Positions 16,435 to 25,468 of a stretch of 61,983 nucleotides of DNA are shown here, one piece after another. Positions within the stretch are counted from its first letter, which is position 1, and every line of letters begins with the position of its first letter. The stretch is from Sphingobium arseniciresistens. Its GTDB lineage: Bacteria > Pseudomonadota > Alphaproteobacteria > Sphingomonadales > Sphingomonadaceae. A program made the position numbers and the translations under genes. The notes below the pieces were generated by a model. It had not been told where the DNA came from. It did not search any database and worked only from the letters and a program-made list of their open reading frames with translations. Location: the NCBI GenBank assembly GCA_029167225.1, contig JARFNK010000031.1, positions 1-61,983 on the forward strand, in the 5' to 3' direction.

Positions 16435-18681
16435 ATGGGGCGGTTTTCCAAGTCGGCGGCATTTCTCCTGGGGTGTGGCTTGCCCGCGCTTGCGATGGCG
16501 CAAGCGCCCACACAGGATGCGGTGGACGACAGCACGGACATCGTTGTCACCGCCCAGAAACGCAGCGAAAGCCTGCAGAATGTGCCGCTCGCCGTCACCG
16601 CCCTTTCCGGGGAAGCGCTGGGCAAGGCGGGCGTGCAGGGCTTTTCCGACCTGACCAAGGTCGTGCCATCGCTGACCTTCACGCCCGGAGATCAACCCGC
16701 CAACAGTTCGATCATCCTGCGCGGCATCGGCACCTTCGCCTTCAGTATCGGCGTCGAACCGAGTGTCGCGGTCGTGATCGACGATGTGCCGGTCGCCTTT
16801 CAGGCTCAGGCCTTCACCGACCTGATCGATCTGGAACGCGTTGAGGTGCTGCGCGGCCCGCAAAGCACGCTGTTCGGCAAGTCCGCATCGGCGGGGTTGG
16901 TCAACATCACGACGGCCAAGCCGACATCGACCTTCTCCGGCAAGATCGACGCCCGCATCACCGAAGATAATGAACAGCGCGGCGCCATATCGCTTTCGGG
17001 GCCCATCAGTGACACGCTGTCCTTCCGGTTGAGCGGAGATGCGAGCCATTTTTCAGGCCTGATCCATGACTTGGAAAATGGTGGCCGCCTGAATGGTCGC
17101 CGCGAAAAGGGAGTGCGTGGGTCGCTTCTGTGGGAGCCCGCCGAAGGGCTCGAGATCACCCTGCAGGGACGTTATCGAAAGACGAACAGCGATTGCTGTA
17201 TTTCTACGCTGGTGGCGATCGACCCGAACGCCAATTTCTACAATCTGCCGCAATTCCCCCAATCGGTCGCGCTGGCGGGGATCACGGTGGATCGTAACAA
17301 TCTGAGCATCCGCACTGACGACCGCGTCCAGTCCGACACGCGCGATCGTGGTGGATCGCTGCGCATTTCCTATGACATAGGAGATCACACTCTGCTGTCG
17401 GTGACCTCCTACACCAAGTTTGATCTGCACGATTCGCAGGATTTGGATGGCACCGCGGTCAATCTGAACCAGGCGGTCAGCCCGACCGCGCCGGCCGGCG
17501 GCCGCGTGAACTATGGCGAATTCAACGCGGAATCGAAGACGCAGGAACTCCGCCTGATTTCTCCGGCCACGGGCCGGTTCAAATATGTCGCCGGGCTGTT
17601 TTTTGCGGACACCGACCTGCGCCGCGTCTATTTTCGCGGCCCAACCATTGGCCGCGCCAATTGGGATGCGACCGCGTCGAACCGCAACTATGCCCTGTTC
17701 GGACAAGCGACATGGGAATTTGTCGATGCGACCAGCTTGATCGGCGGCGTGCGCGTCAATCGCGAAGAGATCGGCTATGGCTATCAGAACCTGCTCAATC
17801 AGACACGCTTCAGCGGCAAGAATGCTGACACCGCAGTCACGGGCAAGATTGGGCTCGAGCATCATTTCACCCGCGACGTCATGGCATTCGGCTTCTACGC
17901 GCGCGGTTACAAGGGCCAGTCCTATGACCTGACCAGCAGCTTCAATGCCGCTATCGCGGCGCGCCAGCCGATCAAGCCGGAAAACTCCGACGATTTCGAA
18001 CTGGGCATCCGCTCCCAGTTTCTCGATCGCCGGGCGACCCTCAACCTGACGCTCTTCAATACCAGCTATGATAATTTCCAGGCGCAGGAATCTGAGCCCT
18101 CGCTCAATGGTGCCTTCATCCTCAGCAATGTGGGATCGGTGCGCACCCGTGGCGCTGAACTGGAGGCGGCTTTGCGGCTGGGCAGCCAGCTGACGCTGGG
18201 CGGTGGCCTGTCATACGTCGATGCCCGCATCCGCTCGTTTGAGCGTGCGCAATGCTATGTCGGCCAGACGGCAGCACAGGGCTGCGTGGGCGGCGTGCAG
18301 GATCTGGCAGGCGGGCGATTGAACAATGCGCCGGAATGGCGCGGCAATCTTCGCGCGGATTATACGGTGCCCCTGCCGGCGCTGCCGTTCGATGGTTTCC
18401 TGTCGGCTGCCTATAGCTGGCAGTCGAAGGTCAACTTCTCGCTGTCGCAGGATCCTGTGACTGAACAGGCCGCTTATGGCATCGCCAACGTCCAGCTCGG
18501 CCTTCGCGCGCGGGACGATGCCTGGTCGGTCACGCTCTTCGTCAACAATCTGTTTGATAAGCAATATGCGGCAGGCCTTGCCAATGCCCAGAATTATTAT
18601 GGCGGACGATTGGCGGTGAACCGTCAGCCTGGCCGTGATTTCAATCGCTATGGCGGATTGCGGCTGACCGCTGGTTTTTGA
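16435..18681 (+). CDS. TonB-dependent receptor paired with a GH2 glycosidase
   Basis: A 748-residue receptor with signal peptide MGRFSKSAAFLLGCGLPALA, cleavage after MAQ. The ATG at 16435 follows AAGGGTGAGGA. The plug shows STDIVVTAQKRSESLQNVPL, then LIDLERVEVLRGPQSTLFGK and SASAGLVNITTAKP. The barrel ends with VTLFVNNLFDKQYAAGLANA and RYGGLRLTAGF. There is no STN domain. The next gene (GH2) starts 14 bp later, so receptor and hydrolase form an operon. By inference the receptor imports the oligosaccharide that the GH2 enzyme cuts in the periplasm. Confidence 0.93.
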   Translation: MGRFSKSAAFLLGCGLPALAMAQAPTQDAVDDSTDIVVTAQKRSESLQNVPLAVTALSGEALGKAGVQGFSDLTKVVPSLTFTPGDQPANSSIILRGIGTFAFSIGVEPSVAVVIDDVPVAFQAQAFTDLIDLERVEVLRGPQSTLFGKSASAGLVNITTAKPTSTFSGKIDARITEDNEQRGAISLSGPISDTLSFRLSGDASHFSGLIHDLENGGRLNGRREKGVRGSLLWEPAEGLEITLQGRYRKTNSDCCISTLVAIDPNANFYNLPQFPQSVALAGITVDRNNLSIRTDDRVQSDTRDRGGSLRISYDIGDHTLLSVTSYTKFDLHDSQDLDGTAVNLNQAVSPTAPAGGRVNYGEFNAESKTQELRLISPATGRFKYVAGLFFADTDLRRVYFRGPTIGRANWDATASNRNYALFGQATWEFVDATSLIGGVRVNREEIGYGYQNLLNQTRFSGKNADTAVTGKIGLEHHFTRDVMAFGFYARGYKGQSYDLTSSFNAAIAARQPIKPENSDDFELGIRSQFLDRRATLNLTLFNTSYDNFQAQESEPSLNGAFILSNVGSVRTRGAELEAALRLGSQLTLGGGLSYVDARIRSFERAQCYVGQTAAQGCVGGVQDLAGGRLNNAPEWRGNLRADYTVPLPALPFDGFLSAAYSWQSKVNFSLSQDPVTEQAAYGIANVQLGLRARDDAWSVTLFVNNLFDKQYAAGLANAQNYYGGRLAVNRQPGRDFNRYGGLRLTAGF

Positions 18682-18695
18682 CAGGATCGATACTG

Positions 18696-21359
18696 ATGAC
18701 AGTAAAGCCCGACATCCTGCGTGCCAGCCTGATCGCGCTTGCCGTGTCGGCCATGCCCGCCATGGCACAGGACGCTGGGCTGGCGCAGCGACCCGGATTA
18801 CGTGAGGCGATCCCCCTTCGTGACGGCTGGCGTTTCCAGCTTGGCGACCAGGGTGAAGGCCCGCTCGCGCCGGGTTTCGACGATGGCAACTGGTCAGCGA
18901 TTTCCTTGCCTCACAACTGGAACCGGATGGGCGGCACGGCAGAAAGGCGGACGGATTATCAGAATTATCATGGCGTGGGTTGGTATCGGCGCCACTTCCC
19001 GACGCCATCGAAGCTCGCCGGCAGGAAGGCGTGGTTGCAGTTTGACGGTGCCAGCATCATCACGGATGTCTGGTTGAACGGGAAGAAGCTGGGGCGGCAT
19101 GCGGGCGCCTTTGCAGGCTTCCGCTTCGATGCGACCGCAGCACTGAAGTTGCAGGGCGACAATATGCTCGCGGTACGCGTCGATAACAGCTCGCCGCGCG
19201 CACCCGGATCGCCAACGGCCGAAATTCCGCCGATGAACGGTGACTGGCCGATGTATGGCGGACTCTACAGGCAGGTATCGCTGATCCTGACCGCTCCTGT
19301 GCATGTGGCGATGCGCGACATGGGCGGCCCCGGCATCTATGCGCGCACGATCGACGTCGTGAACGGCACGGCCCGGATCGCTGTGAACAGCCGACTGGAA
19401 AATGACGGGGGCAAGCCTGCCGACATGCGCCTGCACGCGGCCATTCTGGATGCTCAAGGTCGCGTGGTGGCCCGGTCGCAGCACCGCGTCCGCATGGCGG
19501 CAGGCGAGCCGGCCAGCCGCGAACAGACATTGCGTGTCGCCAAAGCGCACCTGTGGAACGGGGTGGACGATCCCTATCTCTATCGCGTTCGGGTGGAACT
19601 GCGCGACGTCGAAGGGCGGGCAATCGACAGCGTCGAACAGCCATTGGGCATCCGTAGCTTCGCGATCGACCCGGACAAGGGCTTCAGCCTGAATGGCCGC
19701 CATGTCGAGCTGCGCGGTGTGTCCCGCCATCAGGACAGGCCGGTCAAGGGCTGGGCCATTGACGCTGGGGACATCGACGAAGACATGGCGCTGATCCGCG
19801 AGATTGGCGCGAACACGGTCCGCCTGGCCCATTATCAGCATGATCAGGAGGCCTATCGCCAGACTGACGTGGCTGGAATGGTTACCTGGGCAGAAATCCC
19901 TCTGGTCGACCGTTCCGCTCCCTGGGCCAGCACCGCGACGACGCCCGGATTTGCCGCCAATGCCGAACAACAGCTGCGCGAACTGATCCGCCAGAACTAC
20001 AATCATCCCTCGATCATCGTCTGGTCGATCGCCAACGAGGTCAATCTGGAGGCGGCCAAGGGGCGGGGCACGTCGAACGCCGGGCCATTGCTGGAACGGT
20101 TGCAGCGGGTCGTGCATGAGGAAGATCCCGACCGCCCGGCGACGCTGGCCGATTGCTGCGGATCGGTGCCATCGGAAGCGCGCGCGGGGCTGGACACGGT
20201 CGCGGGCATCACCGACGTCATCGGTTACAACCGTTATCATGGCTGGTATTCGGGAGATGTCGGTTTGCTCGGCCCCGATCTGGACCGATTGCATCGTCTC
20301 TATCCCGGGCAACCGATCTCCATCAGCGAATATGGTGCGGGCGGCGCACTCAGCCAGCATAGTGATGATCCGCGCGGAGGGCCGATCGCTGCCTTCGGTC
20401 GGCCTCATCCGGAAGAATTTCAGGCCTATATTCTGGAAGAAAGCTGGAAGCAGATTAGCGCGCGGCCCTATGTCTGGGCGAGTTGGGCCTGGAACATGTT
20501 CGATTTCTCCAATGAATTGCGCATGGAGGGCGACCTGACCGACACCAACGACAAGGGACTGGTGAGCTTCGACCGGAAGACGAAAAAGGACGCCTTCTAT
20601 TTCTTCAAGGCGAACTGGTCGCAAACCCCTTTCATCCATCTGACGGGGCGGCGCTATGTCGATCGGCCCTATCCGCTGGTGGACGTCAAGGCCTATAGCA
20701 ACCAGCCGACCGCGCGCCTGTCTTTGAACGGCAGGGATCTGGGCAACGTTCCCTGCCATGGTGGCATCTGCCTGTGGCCGGCAGTTGCGCTCGCGTCCGG
20801 TGCCAATCAGCTTACCGCCAGCGCGGGCGCTGCTGCCAACGATGCCGTAACATGGCAGTTTTCCGGCCGGCCCGGCCTCTATCGCATCCGAGCCGGGACA
20901 TTGGTGGGCAAGACCGCGGCCGACGGCACCGCATGGGGATCAGACGTGTATTCGACTGGCGGGACCGGACATTTCCGCGACAAGCCCTCAACTACGCGTG
21001 GCGGTGAGCCGGGGCCGGTTCGCCCGGTTGCGGGCACGCACGATCAGGCGGCTTATGAAAGTTGGCGCGAAGGACGTTTCAGCTATGCAGTGCCCGTGCC
21101 CAACGGCCGCTACCGGGTGCGAGCGCATTTCTTCGAGCCTGATGAACGGATCATGCCAAGCAAACGGGTCTTTTCCATGTCGGTAGAAGGCAAAGCAGCG
21201 GGCGCGCAGATCGATGTGCGGAAAGAGGCGGGAGCGGGGATGCGTGCATTGGTCCGCACAAGTGAAACGACCGTGGCGGATGGAATAATGGACGTGCAGT
21301 TTGAGCCGCTGATGGGCGAGGCGATCCTTTCCGGGCTCGAAGTGTTGCCGCTGGACTAG
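18696..21359 (+). CDS. GH2 glycosidase with C-terminal malectin domain, exported
   Basis: An 887-residue protein with signal peptide MTVKPDILRASLIALAVSAM, cleavage after MAQ. GH2 domain order: sugar-binding jelly roll (DGWRFQLGDQGEGPLAPGFD), Ig-like domain, then a TIM barrel with the acid/base in WSIANEVNL (Glu448) and the nucleophile in ISISEYGAGG (Glu545). The last 140 residues (YSTGGTGHFRDKP, GRYRVRAHFFEPDE) are a malectin-type carbohydrate-binding module. GH2 covers beta-galactosidases, beta-glucuronidases and beta-mannosidases; the sequence does not settle which. The ATG at 18696 has AGGA nine bases upstream. It is co-transcribed with the preceding TonB receptor. Confidence 0.9.
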   Translation: MTVKPDILRASLIALAVSAMPAMAQDAGLAQRPGLREAIPLRDGWRFQLGDQGEGPLAPGFDDGNWSAISLPHNWNRMGGTAERRTDYQNYHGVGWYRRHFPTPSKLAGRKAWLQFDGASIITDVWLNGKKLGRHAGAFAGFRFDATAALKLQGDNMLAVRVDNSSPRAPGSPTAEIPPMNGDWPMYGGLYRQVSLILTAPVHVAMRDMGGPGIYARTIDVVNGTARIAVNSRLENDGGKPADMRLHAAILDAQGRVVARSQHRVRMAAGEPASREQTLRVAKAHLWNGVDDPYLYRVRVELRDVEGRAIDSVEQPLGIRSFAIDPDKGFSLNGRHVELRGVSRHQDRPVKGWAIDAGDIDEDMALIREIGANTVRLAHYQHDQEAYRQTDVAGMVTWAEIPLVDRSAPWASTATTPGFAANAEQQLRELIRQNYNHPSIIVWSIANEVNLEAAKGRGTSNAGPLLERLQRVVHEEDPDRPATLADCCGSVPSEARAGLDTVAGITDVIGYNRYHGWYSGDVGLLGPDLDRLHRLYPGQPISISEYGAGGALSQHSDDPRGGPIAAFGRPHPEEFQAYILEESWKQISARPYVWASWAWNMFDFSNELRMEGDLTDTNDKGLVSFDRKTKKDAFYFFKANWSQTPFIHLTGRRYVDRPYPLVDVKAYSNQPTARLSLNGRDLGNVPCHGGICLWPAVALASGANQLTASAGAAANDAVTWQFSGRPGLYRIRAGTLVGKTAADGTAWGSDVYSTGGTGHFRDKPSTTRGGEPGPVRPVAGTHDQAAYESWREGRFSYAVPVPNGRYRVRAHFFEPDERIMPSKRVFSMSVEGKAAGAQIDVRKEAGAGMRALVRTSETTVADGIMDVQFEPLMGEAILSGLEVLPLD

Positions 21360-21371
21360 GGTTTGTCACGA

Positions 21372-21400
21372 AAGCCGCAGGGCAAGCGGAACCGCGGCTT
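21372..21400. terminator. Hairpin between convergent GH2 and hydroxyacid dehydrogenase genes
   Basis: AAGCCGC (21372-21378) pairs with GCGGCTT (21394-21400) around a 15-base loop, 12 bp after the GH2 stop and 12 bp before the convergent gene's stop. The position suits a bidirectional terminator, but there is no T-tract on either side and the loop is large. Confidence 0.35.
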
Positions 21401-21411
21401 CGCGCCGGCGG

Positions 21412-22560
21412 TCATCGGTAGCGCAGGTGGTCACGGTTCAATTGGTCGATGCTGGTGACGCCCATAAGCCTCATGCCGCGTTCGATCTCATCCTTGAGCA
21501 AGCCGATCGCGCGCTCGACACCAGACTGACCGGCCGCGGCGAGCGCGTAGAGGTAGAGCCTTCCCCCCGACGCGCAGCTTGCCCCGGTCGCCAGCGCCTT
21601 CAATATATGCGTGCCGCGCCGGATGCCTCCGTCGCAGATAATCTCTATCTCGCCGCCGACTGCATCGACAATCTCTGGAAGCTGATCGAAAGGCGAGCGG
21701 CTGCCATCCAGCTGGCGCCCGCCATGATTTGAGATCATGATCGCATCCGCACCGATTTCCACGGCGCGTCGCGCATCGGCGACGCTCATCACGCCCTTGA
21801 GGCAGAATGTTCCGCCCCAGTCTTCGCGCAGCTGTTCCGCCATCTTCCAATTCAGCGAAGTGTCGAGCATCGAGTTGAAATAGCCGGCGATCGAGATCGC
21901 TTCGCCCGTACCCTCGCGTACATGGGTATCAAGGTTGGGCAAGGAAAATTTCTCGCGGAAGAGATAATCGAGCGCCCAGCGCGGCTTGACCGCATAGGAC
22001 ATCAGCGACGAGGGCGTGAAGCGGGGCGGCGAGGTAAAACCGCTGCGGGCGCAACGTTCCCGTTTTCCCGAAACGATGGTATCGACAGTCAGCGCGATCG
22101 CATCGAACTTTGCGGCCTGGCACCGCTCGATCATCGAACGGTTGAGGCCGCGATCCTTGTGATAGTAAAATTGAAACATCTTGGGTGTCGGTACCAGCGC
22201 GGCGATTTCCTCGATGCTCACGGTCGCGAGGCTCGAAATGCCAAACCACAGCCCGAACTTCGCGGCTGCCTGCGCAACGGCGCGCTCGCCCTGCCAGTGG
22301 AAGATGCGTTGCAGGGCGGTGGGTGAAAGGATCAACGGCAGGGCGCTTCTACGGCCCATGATCGTGACGGCGGGATCGATCTCTGCAACACCCGCCAATA
22401 CGTTCGGCACGAGATCGCAATTGGCGTAGGCGGCGGTGTTTCGTGTCTTCGTGATTTCGTCGTCGGCGGCACCGTCAATATAATCGAAGACCGGCCAAGG
22501 CAGACGCTGCTTCGCCAGAAGTCTGAAGTCATCGATATTGTGGCAGTCATCAAGCCGCAT
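21412..22560 (-). CDS. FMN-dependent alpha-hydroxy acid dehydrogenase (L-lactate dehydrogenase-like)
   Basis: A 382-residue TIM-barrel flavoenzyme. FDYIDGAADDEITKTRNTAA, LPLILSPTALQRIFHWQGE and the active-site motif ISNHGGRQLDG identify the family; the His of SNHGGRQ is the catalytic base. Relatives oxidise L-lactate, glycolate or mandelate and feed electrons to the respiratory chain or oxygen. ICDGGIRRGTHILKALATGA is the phosphate-binding end. The length is normal for LldD (about 380). The ATG lacks a visible ribosome site. It converges on the GH2 gene. Without an lldP or lldR neighbour the substrate is open. Confidence 0.9.
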   Translation of the reverse strand: MRLDDCHNIDDFRLLAKQRLPWPVFDYIDGAADDEITKTRNTAAYANCDLVPNVLAGVAEIDPAVTIMGRRSALPLILSPTALQRIFHWQGERAVAQAAAKFGLWFGISSLATVSIEEIAALVPTPKMFQFYYHKDRGLNRSMIERCQAAKFDAIALTVDTIVSGKRERCARSGFTSPPRFTPSSLMSYAVKPRWALDYLFREKFSLPNLDTHVREGTGEAISIAGYFNSMLDTSLNWKMAEQLREDWGGTFCLKGVMSVADARRAVEIGADAIMISNHGGRQLDGSRSPFDQLPEIVDAVGGEIEIICDGGIRRGTHILKALATGASCASGGRLYLYALAAAGQSGVERAIGLLKDEIERGMRLMGVTSIDQLNRDHLRYR

Positions 22561-22943
22561 GACACTGTGTAACGATAATTCTGGCGATGTTGCAAGATGA
22601 TCAAGGTACAGGATGACGCGCGCTTATTTCGGACCTGCGCCGACCCCGGGTCAGACCGCCTGTTGGAGGCAGTATCGTTAAATGCCTGACATTCCTCAAT
22701 CATGAGCCGGCGGCAGCATGGGTCAAGTCTCCCCGGCCAACCGTAGAAACCGCTGCCGGAAGTATTTCGGGTCGTCTGGATCTCGGCGTGCAGGTTTTCA
22801 TGTTGTCACAGACGTGGGTCGATCTGTGAAATGGCTTCCAAGCTTCTGAGATGAGCGGATAGCTACTGCCGATCGCAATCTAGGCATATTCCGTTTCTCA
22901 ACGCCGGACACAGGGCTCGGCAAGAAATGGAAGGGTTCAGACG
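22561..22943. other. Intergenic region between divergent genes
   Basis: This 383-bp stretch contains no supported gene. It separates the hydroxyacid dehydrogenase (leftward) from the aldo/keto reductase (rightward) and should carry both promoters. GGAAGGG just before 22944 is the ribosome site of the reductase. I see no clear repeat or operator. Confidence 0.5.
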
Positions 22944-23957
22944 ATGGCACTCAAGGATATTCTACCGGGCAAGCTCGGCTTTGGCGCGGCGCCTTTGGGC
23001 AACATGTTTCGCGATATTCCAGAGGCGGAGGCGCGCGCAACCGTTGAAGCAGCGTGGGACGATGGCGTCCGCTATTATGATAACGCCCCATTTTATGGGG
23101 CGGGTCTTGCGGAAATCCGCATGGGAGAGGCCCTGAAAGACAAGCCGCGCGCCGACTATGTCATCAGCACCAAGGTCGGCCGGTTGATCCTGGACGAAAT
23201 CGAGGACATCAGCGCGCGGGATTTGGGCGAAAAGGGCGATGTGTTCAAATATGGCCGTCCCAACAGGATCGTGAACGACTATTCCGAGGATGCCACCTAT
23301 CGGTCGATCGAGGACAGCCTGAAGCGGCTCAAGACCGACCATATCGACATCGCCTGGGTTCATGACATCGCGCAGGATTTTTACGGCGACGAATGGCTCG
23401 CCATGTTCGACAGCGCCCGGCGGGGTGCGTTCAAGGCCCTGGACAGGATGCGCGACGAGGGGGTGATCAAGGCCTGGGGCTTGGGCGTGAACCGGGTCGA
23501 GCCCATCGAACTGCTGCTCGCACTCGATGAGCCGCGCCCGGACGGTTTCCTGCTCGCGGGACGCTACACGCTGCTCGACCATGATCGCGCGCTGCAGAGG
23601 GTCATGCCGCTGGTGGCGGATCGGGGCCTTGGCATCGTCGTGGGCGGTCCCTACAGTTCGGGCGCGCTCGTTGGCGGCCCCAATTTCGAATATGCGCCCG
23701 CCACGCCGGCAATCCTGGCCAAGGTGGCGCGCATCAAGGCGATTGCCGATCGCCACGGCGTGAGCATGAAGGCGGCCGGGCTGCAATTCTCGCTCGCTAA
23801 TCCGGCGGTGGCCGCGATCATTCCGGGCGCCAGTCACCCCGGCCGCATTGCCGAGGACCGAGCCGCGCTCGATGAAGTCGTGCCGGCGGACTTCTGGCGC
23901 GACTTGCGCGCTGCCGACCTCGTCAACCCGGCTGCTCCGCTTCCTATCACGGATTGA
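22944..23957 (+). CDS. Aldo/keto reductase (D-threo-aldose/pyridoxal dehydrogenase-like)
   Basis: A 337-residue NAD(P)-dependent oxidoreductase. The TIM barrel starts KLGFGAAPLGNMFRDIP. RYYDNAPFYGAGLAEIRMGE holds the catalytic Asp and Tyr, STKVGRL the catalytic Lys and HIDIAWVHDI the His region. The C-terminus AAIIPGASHPGRIAED fits the cofactor-phosphate loop. The closest recognisable group includes L-fucose/D-threo-aldose 1-dehydrogenases and pyridoxal 4-dehydrogenase. The start has GGAAGGG at a good distance. It is followed after 128 bp by an exported VOC protein and an exported monooxygenase-like protein in the same direction, possibly one catabolic unit. Confidence 0.88.
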   Translation: MALKDILPGKLGFGAAPLGNMFRDIPEAEARATVEAAWDDGVRYYDNAPFYGAGLAEIRMGEALKDKPRADYVISTKVGRLILDEIEDISARDLGEKGDVFKYGRPNRIVNDYSEDATYRSIEDSLKRLKTDHIDIAWVHDIAQDFYGDEWLAMFDSARRGAFKALDRMRDEGVIKAWGLGVNRVEPIELLLALDEPRPDGFLLAGRYTLLDHDRALQRVMPLVADRGLGIVVGGPYSSGALVGGPNFEYAPATPAILAKVARIKAIADRHGVSMKAAGLQFSLANPAVAAIIPGASHPGRIAEDRAALDEVVPADFWRDLRAADLVNPAAPLPITD

Positions 23958-24085
23958 TCCGGCCATCACGGGCTGATCCCGAAGGCCAGCCTGATATCGC
24001 TCCCCGACCGAGGCATCGCTTCGGCCGGAGGGCAATCCCGCGCCCTTCGTCCGGCGCTCACACATCAACAGAAGGGAGAATGATC

Positions 24086-24931
24086 ATGACCGACCTGAAC
24101 GTAAAGGATGCGGCAACTGTTGGTCGCCGCGATGTGCTGCAGGCGGCAGGTGCCGCCATCCTGGCCGGCGCTGCCGGCTCCGCAATCGCCGCGCCCGTCG
24201 CGCGCCCGGAGATGTCAGTCGCAGCGCGCAACATTGCTCCGCTCGGCGCCCGTCTTCAGGGTGTCCAGCATTTTGGCCTCACCGTTCAGAATATGGAGCG
24301 TGCCTATGAATTCTATACCGAGGTACTCGGCGGGACGGAGGTGTTCCGACATGGCGACTTCTCCGGCGACGTCGTTCAGAACACCTTGTTGGCGGATCAG
24401 GAAATCCGGGCAAACGAGCTGGGCGTGAACCCTCGCACGATCGGCGTGCCGGACCTGCGCGGGGGCGCACAGCGACTGGATGTCCGTTTCATCCAGTTCG
24501 ACAATGTCGTGATCGAGCTGCTCCAATATCGCGATGCAGACCAGCCCATGGGTGGCCCAAAGGCCTTTGCCGAACCAGTCCAGCATATGAGCCCGGCATT
24601 CCCGCGCATGATGCACATCTGCTTTCATGTTCGCGACGATGTCGACTTCAACAGGTTCATTGCGGACCTTGAGGCAGAATCTGCGCGTCGCGGTATGACG
24701 CAGGTGCGTGCCAATCGCATCATCCGCGTCAACAGCGAGGCTGAACGCAAGGCCGCCCCTCAGAGTACGAACACCAACAAGGTGACTGTCGCGCCCTCAG
24801 ATGGCTGGGAACTGATCTACTGCAAAGGGCCGGAGGGTGAGCAGCTTGAATTCGTGAAGGCGTTGGGACCGGTGAAGCAGCGCTTCGCCAATGCCCTTGC
24901 CGGGCGCCAGCGGGCACGCGCTGGACAATGA
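24086..24931 (+). CDS. VOC/glyoxalase-fold protein with Tat-like leader
   Basis: A 281-residue protein. The ATG at 24086 is preferred over that at 24080 because AAGGGAG then sits seven bases upstream. The leader TVGRRDVLQAAGAAILAGAA carries twin arginines and a hydrophobic stretch ending AIAAP. The mature part is a vicinal-oxygen-chelate domain: QGVQHFGLTVQNMERAYEFY, LDVRFIQFDNVVIELLQYRD and MHICFHVRDDV supply potential metal ligands (His, Glu). VOC proteins act as dioxygenases, lyases or isomerases on small molecules. An exported VOC enzyme is uncommon. The neighbours (aldo/keto reductase, ABM-like protein) suggest breakdown of an aromatic or sugar-like compound; the substrate is unknown. 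Confidence 0.82.
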   Translation: MTDLNVKDAATVGRRDVLQAAGAAILAGAAGSAIAAPVARPEMSVAARNIAPLGARLQGVQHFGLTVQNMERAYEFYTEVLGGTEVFRHGDFSGDVVQNTLLADQEIRANELGVNPRTIGVPDLRGGAQRLDVRFIQFDNVVIELLQYRDADQPMGGPKAFAEPVQHMSPAFPRMMHICFHVRDDVDFNRFIADLEAESARRGMTQVRANRIIRVNSEAERKAAPQSTNTNKVTVAPSDGWELIYCKGPEGEQLEFVKALGPVKQRFANALAGRQRARAGQ

Positions 24932-25003
24932 GCATGGCGGAGGCGGGGGCGGCGGCGTTCGGTCGTCGCCGTCCTTTCATCTCCCTATAATATAAAGGAA
25001 ATC

Positions 25004-25435
25004 ATGATGCGCAGGTTTCTCATGGCACTGGGCCTGTCGGCCCTCTTTATGCCAGTCATCACCACGGCCCCGGCCTTTGCCCGAGACCAAACGAATCCGG
25101 CGGAGAGCATTCGCTACGCCCAAATTCCCGAAGGCGCTTGGTCGATTGTTGCAGAGGTGCGTGCCCGGCCCGGCAAGGCAGCCGAACTTCGTGAAGCTAC
25201 GCTTCCGCTGGTGGACCAGGTTCGCGGTGATCCCAAGAACCTGGTCTATTTCCTCCAGGAGGATCGAGCAGAGCCGGGGCATTTCATTTTCTACGAAGTG
25301 TTCGCCACGCGTGAGGATTTCGAGGCGCACAACGCCATGTCCTATGTGCAGGACTGGTTCGCAAAACTTCCTGCCTTGGCGCAGGGCGGCGTGCAGGTGA
25401 TGCGGATGGAGATATTGGGCCACGGGCAAAGGTGA
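25004..25435 (+). CDS. Exported antibiotic-biosynthesis-monooxygenase (ABM) domain protein
   Basis: A 143-residue protein with signal peptide MMRRFLMALGLSALFMPVIT, cleavage near AFA-RD. The ABM ferredoxin-like fold follows: WSIVAEVRARPGKAAELREA, FLQEDRAEPGHFIFYEVFAT and the closing SYVQDWFAKL. Cytoplasmic relatives such as YgiN are quinol monooxygenases without cofactor, and others are heme-degrading. AAAGGAA precedes the ATG. It is 72 bp downstream of the VOC gene, and both are predicted exported, so they may work on the same compound. The LysR gene converges 33 bp downstream. Confidence 0.8.
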   Translation: MMRRFLMALGLSALFMPVITTAPAFARDQTNPAESIRYAQIPEGAWSIVAEVRARPGKAAELREATLPLVDQVRGDPKNLVYFLQEDRAEPGHFIFYEVFATREDFEAHNAMSYVQDWFAKLPALAQGGVQVMRMEILGHGQR

Positions 25436-25468
25436 CCGCGGGTGGCCGGAGCGATCATCCCGGCCACC

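Noticed and set aside
18894-20759. 621-codon minus-strand frame antisense to the GH2 gene
   Set aside because: Shadow of the GH2 reading frame; no motif, biased composition.
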